64,000 bases of DNA, taken from Turritopsis dohrnii (taxonomy: Eukaryota; Cnidaria; Hydrozoa; Anthoathecata; Oceaniidae). The first letter of the stretch is position 1. Each line of letters begins with the position of its first letter. Positions 11,498-24,200 of the stretch are shown piece by piece. The stretch covers positions 2,046,001 to 2,110,000 of the forward strand of contig BQMF02000002.1 of assembly GCA_027922465.2 (NCBI GenBank). The letters are read 5' to 3'. The notes below the pieces were generated by a model. It was given only the letters and a program-made list of their open reading frames with translations, did no database searches and was not told where the DNA came from. Position numbers and translations under genes: made by a program.

Positions 11498-11503
11498 AAT
11501 AAA
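11498..11503 (+). terminator. Polyadenylation signal of the gene 0 remnant
   Basis: AATAAA in GCATGTTATTATTGTAAAATAAAC, homologous to the gene A signal at 49177. Separated from its last exon by the LINE insertion. Confidence 0.6.
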
Positions 11504-12172
11504 CGTTGTTTATTGTATTATCAAGTTCAATTTATGTTTTTAACTGCATAAGTTCTCTATCTTTTACAATGCTCTGTCTATTTTGCTACAGTGCCCTTTC
11601 TAATCATTTCGCTTGACTTAAAGCAAATTTTGATTGGATGGTTTGTTTTTGATATTGTTGTTTCATGACAGCCTTTGCATTCTGTTTTTGCCAGTGCATT
11701 TTAATGTCTATCTTAAAACACTCCCTGTTTTGCATGCATTATAATGGTACGGAATAACAACTTCAACTGCAACTTGAAAGGTAACCAAATTTCATGATTA
11801 CCAATCATGTTTGTTTTACCAATAATTGGGAGAATTTACTGGAAAACTTTGAAGAAGGAAAGTGTTGTTGCTGTTACATATATCTGATATTCTTTCCATG
11901 GGCATATTGTTTGTATATTAAAAATAAAGTTTTTAAATTTGATAATTTGAGGAATTAAAAATTAAAATTAAAATTAAAATGCTCTGTTATGATCCAGGTC
12001 GAAGAGAAATTTACATGAAATATTTATTTTTTATAACTAATTCCTATTATTATTTAAAGTTTCACAATTGATTTTGCTAACAGGTGCAGATGTTAGATGT
12101 TAGAGTTGAAATGTTAGAGTTCTTAAGGCATAATGTATTAACATAATGTTTTAATCATCATTAGTGTCAAAA
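11504..12172 (+). promoter_or_regulatory. Upstream region of gene A, conserved upstream of gene B
   Basis: Non-coding, but recognisably similar to 49183-49761 before gene B: shared blocks include GTTTGTA.ATT.AAAATAAAGTTT.TAAATTTGAT, AATTGATTTT and TTAAGGCATAATGT. It presumably holds promoter and 5' leader sequence. No TATA box or transcription start can be fixed by eye. Confidence 0.45.
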
Positions 12173-12227
12173 ATGTATCTTATTGCCTCTAATTTAATTG
12201 CATTACTAGCTGTGGCATTGGGTGTAG
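12173..12227 (+). CDS. Gene A exon 1: signal peptide
   Basis: 55 nt encoding [18 protein letters not shown], a short hydrophobic leader, then the first base of a split codon. Donor GTAAGT. Phase 1 matches exon 2. The gene B exon 1 (49762-49816) has identical length and similar sequence. Confidence 0.85.
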
Positions 12228-15200
12228 GTAAGTTTCTAATGTTTCTTAGGTTTTCAAAATTACACTTATGATTGACATCATGTTAACCAAAATAGCATAG
12301 TATATGACTGTGAAATATTTGTAATACTTAACTTTTGTGCCCCTTTTTATTTCAAGCAGTGGCCCTGTGCGATAATGAAAGGACACGAGAAAATCTCTTT
12401 CACTGAAATGAGTGAAAATTTAAGGGTGTGTGAAATAGAGATTGATAACCTTTAATGTCAAAAAACGTCTATATGTGGACGAGGTGTTACTGATGTATAC
12501 TTCACTGAATCATCAATTATAATTATGGTTTGTATCTCCAGTATAACTTTTGCATGATACCAGTATACCAATGGGGGGTTGAGGGTGTGTGTCTAAAACA
12601 GCAAATTTAGTGTGACGTAATTATTGAATAGCTCCTAGGCAACCATGAAAGTTGATGTATTTTGAGGCCTTCATCCTAACTTGTTTGGTTGAATGGTAAT
12701 AAATAGATACTAATTATCAATAAGTTTTTTTGTCAATTTTTAATGCATTGTTTTAACTGAGTTATTTAGTCTAGTGGGAGGCTGACGTCTTTCAATTCTT
12801 TTTTTCAAATCTTGTCAATTTCTTATTAAGAATGTTTAAAATGTAATAGTGCACTGTCAACCATGTAAAATGTCAGCAATATGATGTTTATCAAATGAAA
12901 TTTCAATTGTAGTTTGGTGATACAGATGAATTACTTAGAACTGAAAACCTTATTCATAGAATGTATTTATCAAAGTAACTGTTTGAAATTTCTTGCAAGA
13001 TAATTTTACTGACCATATTTCTGCCCATCCATTTTAATATATCAGTACCCATAGTGTGCAAAGTGTAAGGAGTTTCGAGAAGGAATGGATTTTTTGATTA
13101 CAAAGATATTTCCACTATATGTGTTCTAAAACCTGCTTTGCTAAGTAGCCAGTAAATTTTGATTATAGTTGTTATCAATGTTATTATTTCTTACTGCTCT
13201 TTTACTGTTAAGGTTATTCAGATGTTGTTCAGAGGAAATCTCTCAGAGTTTCACACATTCTGATTCTTTTGCTTCATTTAGAGTTTTACCCATATGGATT
13301 CAATTATGGTGATGTTAAAATGGATGAAGACCAAAATTATGCCTTGTTGAACCTGACACAACCAATGTTGCTTTTTTCTGTTCCTTTAACACAGTTAGAG
13401 GTAAATAAATCAGCATAAGTTTCGGTAATTACACAGAACATAGATGGAGATGTCATTGCAGTTTGAAGACTGAAATCTCTGTTTGCTATATTGAAATAAA
13501 CTTCTAAATGATTCTTTAGTGAACTATTTGTCAAATTCTATTTGTCTGTGTTCCAAAAACTTATAATTGCAATCATTGCTATACTATTGTTCCTATAGGT
13601 TAAGACTGGGATGTTAAATGTAATTACAGAGCGAAGAGTAATCCTTCATATCTATAACTATTACATCAATCACAAAGGTGGTACTGTTTTTTTTCGTGAA
13701 AGCATGGCAAAACCAGATCTTTCATTGGCAACCTATGATGTCCAAAGATTAACCAATGACAAGAGATTTGATGCAAATCACTCTATCATTATTACTTTCC
13801 TAGAATTACCAATTGTATATGTTGGCTTGTATAAAACGTTTTTCACTTACCAAGCTATTCTTGCATCTAATGGTACTGCAACATATGTTATTTTGAATTA
13901 TCAGCGATTGGATGAACCGAATGCAAAAGTAGGTTACGAGGATAAATTTTGTGCAGAGCAGACATTCATTTCAATGAAACGAAGCCGATCACTTTTATCT
14001 ACTTCAAACATTGGTGTGATGGGAAGACATGTATTTTTACTGACAAATACATGCAAAAAGAAAGGTATTTCTACTTTGTTACTAGTAACCCGGGTAAAAA
14101 ATTTTACCGAGTTTAACTTTGAAAAGGATGTGTCAAATTCGCCTTTCCCATGTGCGAACCCCGTGACAAAATTTCAATTTAGGAATTGGAAACAGAAAAG
14201 GTACTCATGTTGTAGAGCTCGAAAAAGTGATCAAAAAAATGTACGGGATCGTTTCGCTACGACCAACCGTTACAGAGATATCTTAGGTCAAAGAATTTGA
14301 TGACGTCATAGAGCAGTACCAAATAAAATTTAGGCCCAAATTTTGTGTCACCCTGTCACCCATATTGCAGACCCTAAAAAACGTCTGTTTTCCCTATTGT
14401 TCTCGAAAAATTTCCCCAAAAACGTCGCGTTCGATTGGGGATTTTTTTTTATTTTTTTTAATTTTTTTTGTTAGAGAGTAAAGCGTATTTCATATTTTTA
14501 TGAACACCAGAAATTAAATATATAAGTTCTCAGTTCAACATAGTACATAAATGAATAAGGCAATGAAGAAACAGTTTCTCATAAAAACAAGCCTTATTTG
14601 ACTCCGAAGCTTTCTTGTTCAAAATATCTGTTTACACATAGTCACAAGAAAAGAATAGCAGCGAGATGTTGCAATTTGAACGGCCCGCACAATTATGGTG
14701 CAAAAAACAAGCAGGAGTAGCAGCAATACAGGAAGATTTCTTTTCTGGAGATGCTCCTTGATAAGTGATTCGAATTTTTTTTTTTTCGATTGGGGATGCA
14801 ATGCAATGATTCCCCGCGATAGATTAAAAAACTGACGTCACGGCACGTGCTACTATATAATAATCGTAAAAAACCGCATGGCCTAACGAAAAATAAGACC
14901 ACGATTAAGAAGATTTTGACCTTAAAATTCAACAAAATTTATCACTCTCTAAAATAAGTGTGACACACACTCGCTATTATATATAAGACTAGTAACCTGG
15001 GTAAAACTTTTTACGTGTTTAACTTCGAAAGGGATGTGTCAAATTCAGCGCTCACCCCGTAACGAAAATTGTAATTACAGAATTGGAAGCGGAAAGTGTA
15101 CCCATGTTGTAGAGTTCGAAAAACTGATCAAAAAAGTGTATGGGATCGTTTCGCTACGACCAACCGTTGAAAACATATCACTGATCAAAGATTTTGATGA

Positions 15201-18200
15201 CGTCATAGCCGCAGTACCAAAAATAATTTAGGCCCAAATGTTGCGTCAATATCATCACCTGTATCGTGGACCCTAAAAAACGTCAGTTATCCCTATTGGT
15301 TCCCGAGATAGTTCCCCAAAAACGTCGTGTTCGATTGAGGATGCAATGCAATGATTCCCAGTGATTATAAAAAACGTGACGTCAAATGATGCCACGTGCT
15401 TTTGGAATAATCGTGAAAAAAGTGTCTCGCCTCTACGTGGATTTAAGCGCACATAAGAGGACGATGACCGTAAATTAAAACTAAATATATCACTCTCTAA
15501 AATAAAAGTGTGACACACAGCGCGGATTATTATAATAAGACTAGCCGCCCAGGCGGCGTCTCTCGCCACCCATGTTCAGCATGCGTTGTGTCGCAGAATT
15601 TAACTCGTGAAAACTTTTTACAGGCATTAATTTTTTAATTCATTTCTTACATTCAAAAGATTTAAAACAGAAACAAATAGCAACATGGCTCAGAATATAT
15701 ATTTATACGCAGAAGAGAAGTAACGGTAATGTAAAAAAATGCAATATATAACACAGAACCGTTTACCCAGACATACAAAACCAAACATTGAATAACATTA
15801 CAAAAATGATACCTTCCAATTTTTTCTTTTGTTCCAAAGCTACTACTGGACTGCAACCATTAATATTTGAAATGATGTAGTTAGTTCTTCCCAAAACCAT
15901 CAACGTCATGATTAAAACCATGAGTTTCATTTCTTTATGCTTTTTTTATTATTGCCTAAAAGGTTAATATTTCAATTGTAAAACCGAAAACCTAATCATG
16001 CTATAAGAATATTGAAATAAACAACAACAACAACAAAAAAAGAAATTCTAGTACGCATTTATCCTAAAAACAATAACTAAGAACAAAAAATTACCCAGAA
16101 GATAAAAAGTCACAAATAAAATCGTAAAGCCAAAGTTATGTACCTAGGCATAGTACGTAAATGATTACCATAAGACAAAATAATGCATAAACATGATGAA
16201 ATATAAACTTAATAAAAATCCACCCAATAACGCTTATTTTTTGTAGGATAGTTTCATTGCACAGTCATAATTAATGATCTTCTTAAATACATAATCCATT
16301 CTTCTCTTAAGTAACCCTCTCAACATTATAATTCAACCCATCATGTGCTTCATTTCTATTTTAACAACAGATGAAAATATTCAAAAAACATATACAAAAA
16401 ACCTAATCATGCTATGACGAAATCGAAAGAAAAACAAAACAAACTATAAGAAACTTCGAAAACATATTTACCTTAAAAATAATAATTAAAAGCACAAACG
16501 TAATGACAGAATTTGTATAGCTAAAGAATTTTTAACATATGAAAACATTCAATATCATTCATTTTTTATTTCAGTTCAAAGCTCCTCCTGGCTAATTCAA
16601 AACACAACAGTAAACATCCCTCTTATCCTTTACTTATCCACATACTGTGTTTTAACTAAATAGATACTATTTCTTCATGGCGCTGATATGAAGGCAGATA
16701 TGAAATCAGGGACGCCAGGATGAGGGTGAATACAAAAATGGTGTTTATAGCGGCTGCCGTGGAAGTAAGTCAGTATATCACTTACGTGTGTAATAAACAC
16801 ACGTGGTTTTATATATCGTTGCGATACTTTTTTTGCACATTACATTTGGGATTGAATATGCAAGATTTTGATGAATCATCATGCAGTTGAAGATAACTGC
16901 TATTACAATCACCTTAAAATGTAATAAACAACAAGGAAATGCTGTTGATTGTGGCCTGTACGCTGTAGCATTTGTTCAGTATGTAATAATGACAAACCGT
17001 TATCCAACTAACATCACATTTGATGAAGGGAAGCTAAGAGGACATACCTTGGAAGCTTTTGAAAGTGGTAATTTGAAACCATTTCCTTGGAAACCAGTTA
17101 CACCAAAGCAAACTTCGAAAAAAAAGACAATCGAGCTTGAGATAATTTTGCAGTTGCAGAATGGTTTGGTCTCCGTGTGACAAAAAAATCTATGGAAAGT
17201 AAGTTTCACAAAATTTTCTCCTCTCCTTATTAACATTATTAAACTAAAATTCATATGGAACTAATTTACACTAAAAAAAAACTATAAAACTAGATAAATT
17301 AGCGTGAAAATATTTTTTTAGACACATGATAGAATGCAGTGGATGTGAGGAATGGTTGGTACCATGTGCGAATGTGCGAACGAGTTGATGATATGCTGTT
17401 GTCTGCTGATGAAACGGAAATGTGGTTTTGTTCCAGATGTTCACAAAATTCTTTGTAATTAATGTAGATTTGACAAAGAAAAATAACTACATTAAAATAA
17501 CGATGGATTCTACCAATAACTGCAAATGTTTTCAATTACTTCTTGCGCTCCTCGTGATGTCAAGGCCATGTAGTGTGTCTTCACTTATTTGAACTGGCGG
17601 GAACTTGAAAGCCAGAGTTCAGATAATCAAAAATGTCGGATAACAAATTAGGAAATACCTTTTGTTTGGTCCCCAGATTCTAATATATTCTCCTTTTTTT
17701 GCTTGAGCATAAATGAAACCCTGCTTTGTGGAAACCGATAAATCAAATCGTTTTTCATCAAACTTTTTTACACAATCTTTGAGAATACACAGTTTACTTG
17801 AAAAATGATAGACGAAAAAATAAAAAAAAACAACACAAAACACAATCTGGCATCATTTGGCAGATAATCGAAGCTCGGTTATTCAAAAACCTGACAAGTA
17901 TGCACTGAAGAAGCTTTGCCGCTCTTCGTAAATCGAAAAGGCAAGAAACCCTGGGTACGAGGTTGTGTATAAGTGTTGTTTTTTTTCTCGCGCACTTTTG
18001 TATCATGCACACTAAAACACTGGCGGGATAAAGATGAGAGGGCGTTTGATGACGTGATCCAACGCCCCCTCATTTCGGATCTTACTTAAATCTGCTAACC
18101 ATATTTTCACCCGCCCTACCCGCCCTTTGAGGTGGGTTTTTTTGGTTTCCTGGGTTCTTGGCCTATTTTCTGTGCTTTTCGTTTTTGTCTTTTGTTTGTT

Positions 18201-21200
18201 GTTATTGTACTTTAGGATTTTGTTATCGCATTTTTATCTTGCATGTATTTGTTAATAGGTCTATTATTTACGATGGTATCTCTTGGTTTGTATTTATATT
18301 TTGCGTATCTAGTGTTTATTATGGTTAATATAGTTGTATTTATACGCTGAGACAGTTGTATACATATTTTGTTTCTAGAAGAGAATGGATGTCTGGGGGT
18401 GCATTTGCTAAGCCTTAAGTAGTTGTGTTAGGGCGTCTGGTTGACGATTGCAGGGTATATATTTGTGTGTTTAGAGTCTGTCCTTGTTGACAGCAACCAG
18501 TTCATGTGAGTGATATACTGTCCTTGTGGACAGTTACAGTCGTAAGCTTGTCTGTCCTTGTTGACAGCAATATATTTAGGTTTAAGTTAGTCTGTCCTTG
18601 TTGACAGCTATATCATTTAAGTCACGAGTTTGTCTGTCCTTGTTGACAGCCATATCATTTAAGTCACTAGTTTGTCTGTCCTTGTTGACAGCAGTATTTT
18701 AGTCATTAGTTATCTGTCCTTGTTGACAGCAGTACAATTAACATATCCTGTCCTAGTTGACAGTTCTTTGGTGTCATAGTCCTTGTTGACTTATCGTATA
18801 CGACCTGGTTGATGTCTGTCCTTGTTGACAATCAGTCCTCGTTGACTTTTACTATTTGTTTTGCGAATGCACCACCTGGATATTCCCCAGTTCGGCCAAA
18901 TACTTGTTCTTATTGTGTCTTAGCCCATGCCAGTTAATGGCCATTAATGTTATGCATATAATTTTATCTCTTCAGTAAAAATGCAAAATTCCTCTTTAGG
19001 AAATGTAAGTCAAGCGTAAAACAAGCAAATTAAAAGACATGCTGTTCGAAGAAGATAATTCTTTTGTGACCTAGTGACTGTACTTTTAATGATCAGATTT
19101 TATTACATGCATCATGAGTAAATGATTTCTTAGTGATAATTAACATTGAGGCAGACAACCATTTCTATTATTATAAAAATTATCAGAAAACTTCTTTAAG
19201 CTTTGTTTGCTGTGTATTGAAAAAATTGATAAGATTTGTTTATTATTTACTAATTTATACTTAGATATTGAAATTGACAACCGACACTATATCAGGTCAA
19301 ATCACACTGTAGATAAATGAAGGGCCAAATTTTCATAGGCTTCGTTATTTCTTTTTACCTTTTTCACTATTTCTAATTTTGCATTTGCAGATAACACAGT
19401 TTGTGTATTAAAAGGAACTGATCACCTTGTTGACAATTTGCTGAAGGTAAAAGATAAGCAATTAACTTCAAAGACTGAGACTGTAGAATCTTCATTTCTA
19501 CTGTTTTTTAGGTTGACTTAGTGTAAATAATTTTATATCATAACATTTCTATTAGAACTACCAAATGCATTTATTTGGATAAAATAGAAATAAAGCCCTA
19601 CTTACCTAATTACTTATTGCAACAACCAGTAATGCATCCCTAATTTTAATTAATGATGCTGCAACATGTTCAGTCATTTTCCCTTGACTTTTATAACCTA
19701 AACTAATATATTAAGAAGCTGAATATAGGGATACATAATGTATACTATGAGAAGGAGGGAAGAGACAAATGAAAACATTTTGAAATTAGTTTGATGTGCT
19801 GTATTCTTGTAAATAGTTGATGACACCTTCAGGATGCTTCAAATCAAAATATTGCTGTGAATGTCATTGCCATGCAGAATATGAACGTAAAGGTTTTGTC
19901 TTGAAGCAGAAAAGATTTTCCTTACACAATCTGTTGGACATTTATTTTAGACTTTTTCTACAAGGAAGAAACCTATCTGATGAAAATCTATATGCAACTT
20001 TCCACTTTCCCCTTATTAGATTTCTATCCGTATGGGGTTTCAGAAGGTCACAGACGGTTTCAACATGGCCATAATGCAGAAACCTTGGTTCTTGCAAGAC
20101 CAATGATGTTTTTATCAAATCCAACAAATAAACTTTTTGTAAGTTGTCATCTTGGAAATAATGCTTTTATTAATCCAAAGAAGATCAAAGAGGCAAGATT
20201 AATAATAAGCCTTAATACATTTCCCTAACCATTATTGCCATCACATTATTTACCAAATTCTGATGTAATTTAATTGTGTGCGGAATCTCTAACTATTAAT
20301 AATTCATGAGATTGGAAGTGTGAATTTGAAATGTCCTGACTACTGCTAGCAAGAAATTTCTTTTTGAACTCAAGTGGAAATAGTTTTCCTATGACTTTCC
20401 CAGACTTAGTTGAAAATTATTTGTTGTTTTGCTCTGTATACAATTTTGAAAACATTGAGTTTGTTACGTTGGAATGTAACAACTTATGTCAAAGGCATTT
20501 CAATCCTTTAATAAAAAAATGTTCTATATGATTTCCCAGTACATTATATCGTTATGAAGTATCTCTTTATGATTTTATCTTTTTAATCATTGTTTCATTT
20601 ACATTTTGGTATTACTTTCACATGTTTACTTTATCCTGGTTTGCTGAATGATCATTACGATTAATAGATAACTGATTAATCATTCCTACCTAGATCTCCA
20701 CTGATGGCATCATATCCGTTGACAAACCAGTTATTTTGTCTGATATGACAAAAGTGCTGGAACTACCTATTCCGATTGCATTTAAGGCAATAATTTGTTC
20801 CCCAGCATTTACCATTGTGAGTTATCAAGACATATTTTATTTTGAAACTCTTCAAACAAACATTACAGAAAGAGTCTCCGCAGATATCCAAGAACTAGTG
20901 TCAACAAATTTCACAGCAAATCATGTTGTTATGGTAACATTCGTTAATTTGATGCTGCAAGATAGTTTGAAACATCTAACCATGCAAATCATCATTGCCT
21001 CAGATGGAGAAAGTAGTTACGCCTTATTTGCTTACAAAGTTGGACTTTCAAAGTCACTCACAAAAGTTTTTGGATTTTCTGAGGATTACTGCAATAGTTT
21101 CATATATTACACACATACTCTGAAACATGCTGACAGTTTTTGGAAAGGCAGTGACCAGTATATGTTTAAAAAGGATGCTGTACTTCTTTCTACAGAGAAA

Positions 21201-24200
21201 TGCAGAAACATGAGAAAAAGTAAGTGTTTTCTATGGTTTTTCAATATTGATGAATTCAGTTCTTTATTTTGTACAACAATAGTTTTGATTATTTGTCAGC
21301 ATCAATAAAGGATTTTAATCTGTTAAATGAAATCCTCTTGCTCTGTTTAGATTTTTATGCTTATGGTGAAATATTTGGCGATTCATTTGAAAAGAAATTT
21401 AATCAGTTTAGATTTGGCAATAAATATCTTACTCTTCATCTTAAAAATCCAATGTTTATCTATCCATTTATGGTGGATAGTATCTATGTAAGTGTTTATG
21501 TTTCAGTACTGTGTATTTTCTTTCTATATTTTGGATTAAGGCACTCTTATTATGACATCAGACAAAAGATATTTATTATACTGTTTTAGTCTTATTTTTA
21601 AATCATTTTTATGATCATGTAGTCAGTACAGCCTCTTCGGTTCTTTAAGGTTCTGTTATCAATGATAGCTCTTCAAAGGATGTTTTAGTACATTTAAGGC
21701 CCCATTTGGACTGCAGTGTGACTGCACTGACTGGATTAGCTCAACTATTCTAGCCCCTTAGACATAATTTTGACTCTCTTCAATTACTTATCCATAACCT
21801 GTCATGTTATTTTGAAATCCTTCAAATTGGCCATTTTATTTTACTGTTTTTTTTTTTCAGATTCACCGTGATGGTAACATATTTTTTGACTCTAAAGCAC
21901 CTGATCGATTTACCAATTGTGGAAAAGATGAACAGTATTGTTTTAAAAAAAAACATCAACTAAAAATAGCATCACAATCTCTATTCCCAACCGTGGGTAG
22001 TGTCTATTCTCGAGTAATTCTTGATGAAGAGTTGCTGCAGAGAGCAAGTATTGAAGTTCAGCATTACATGAGATCTTACTTTAAAGCAAATAAGGGAATC
22101 ATTATTACATATGACAAAGTTAATCCTTGTGAAAGTTTATGTGATGCTGCTTACCAAGTGGTGATAGTGTCAAATGAGACAGATTCGTTTGCCATTTTCT
22201 ATTATCAAATAAATTCTCACTGCGAAAATTGTTATGTGAACACTAAATATTATGTGCCCACATGTGACGTGGTTACATTGGTTTCTGGCATGTTTGCTGA
22301 GATAGTAAATGCTACTACTACTGGGGTTAAAGGACAATATATTCACCACTTGACTAACCAATATCACAAAACAGGTAGTGCGTTCGTTAAGTCATGATAA
22401 TTGCTTTAATAATCTATCAGTAATTATCCCCATCAATCAGCAGATTTCTTTTTAATTTTTATTCATTTACTTTTTCTATAGATTTGTATCCTTACGGTAG
22501 ACAAGTAGGAGATCATGTTGCTGATGAAAGAGAACCAAATCCAATACATTTTCGACTTAATTCATCTTTCATTTTGTTCAACACTGCGGCTCAGGACATT
22601 TTTGTGAGTAATTATTGTTATCAACAAATGGTAATTACAAATCTTGATGTTGTCAAGGTCATTTTTTGAAAAAGTTATTGATCTTTGACATGTAAAGGGA
22701 AATTAAGATTTTCAATTCTATTTTCTAATTTTGAGCATGAAATACTTCATTTATCCTAGGTGAACACCTTTTTATGTATAAAAGGTATTTCAAATGAAAA
22801 AAATTGCTAAAAAACGATTACAGCTTTCTGTTTTGAAAGTCATGATGTCACAGAGCGAATTTTTCTTTGCGGGATGTCTGACGTTCGAAAAGTTCGGCGT
22901 TTTCTGAAATACCTTCTAACAGAACTAGGTGCCAAGGCGGCGTCGTTCGCCGCCCATGTTCAGCCTGCGTTGTGTCACCTCCCAAAGAGTTCACGAAAAA
23001 TGAAGTTAAGGAGTTGACAAAGGAAAGTGTTACCATCTTGTAAAGCTTGAAATTCTGAGCAAGATAATGTATAAGATCATATACATTTGCGTGACAGACA
23101 AACAAACAAACATACAAACAAACAGAGAATCGGGTATTAATATATAGATGAGAACCAAGTCTATATATTAATAGCCGATTCTCTGTTTGTCCGTCTGTCA
23201 CCCAAAATGGTAGATGAGCTGTGAAGATATTATTTTATTTTATTTTGTGCGACGCCAGTGTGAAACCATTGTATTGAGGCCCTAAGCGAATGTGACTTTT
23301 AGGGAAAATTATCTTGGGAATCAATAAGGATAACTGACGTTTTTTGGGGTCCGCGATATTGGCATGGGGTGACGAAAAAATTTGGGCAAAATTTTTGGGG
23401 ACGGGGCTCTATGACGTCATCAAAACTTTTGATCGATGATATCTCTGTAATGGTTGGTCGTAGCAAAACGATCCCATGCATTTTTTTGATCAGCTTTTCG
23501 AGTTGCCAATTCCTTAATTTTATTTTTCATGAACTCAACGCAGGCTGAACATTGGGGGCGAACTAGACATTTGATTAACACTCGTATTATGAATGTAAGT
23601 TTAAGCAGCAACAATTCAAGAAAAAAAGTTTCACTCATACATACTGAAGCTAAAAATTATTTTATATCACCAAGAACACAAGAATTTTTATGAACAAAAG
23701 TGAAATCATCGAGTTAATGCAATCCCTACAAAAAGTGACATCAAAAATTTATATGATCTCCATTATAGTACTCTTTTACAAGCAGCAATAATGGTGTCCA
23801 CTGTTAGGTATTAAGTAACGTAAAATTGTGTATAATTATTATTTTAGGTAATTTTTAATCGTCACAGAAGACTAATTAAAAGATTTTCCATGAAGGCTTA
23901 ATTTCCCTTTAAGAGCAACTATTTGTAAGAATCAAGCAATTTCTGTATATCATGATAGTGACCATCTCAAAATTATCTTATTTTGAGGTTTGTTCCCTAT
24001 GTTCTGATTAATCATGAAAACCAAATTTGGGCACTTTTTAAAGGTCATTATTTTGAAAAAGAAACACATGTACAAAGTTTTTACAATTAATATTACTTCA
24101 AAACCAAGAACATAGTAGAAAATCAGTATATCTCTTATGATGTTACTAATAAACATCCCTTCAAGTCGCTATTGTTCTGTGTGGACTTTGAGATCTGTTA

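Noticed and set aside
14082..15569. Several open frames of 60-98 codons on both strands
   Set aside because: They lie within non-autonomous Helitrons and match no Helitron protein.
18478..18850. CRISPR-like repeat-spacer array
   Set aside because: Animal DNA inside an intron, units are imperfect palindromes with variable spacing and no cas genes; called a palindrome array instead.
19391..19446. Possible 56-nt exon (reads [18 protein letters not shown]) with AG and GT ends
   Set aside because: Its exit phase (0) does not fit exon 4, which needs phase 1, and gene B has no counterpart in the equivalent intron.
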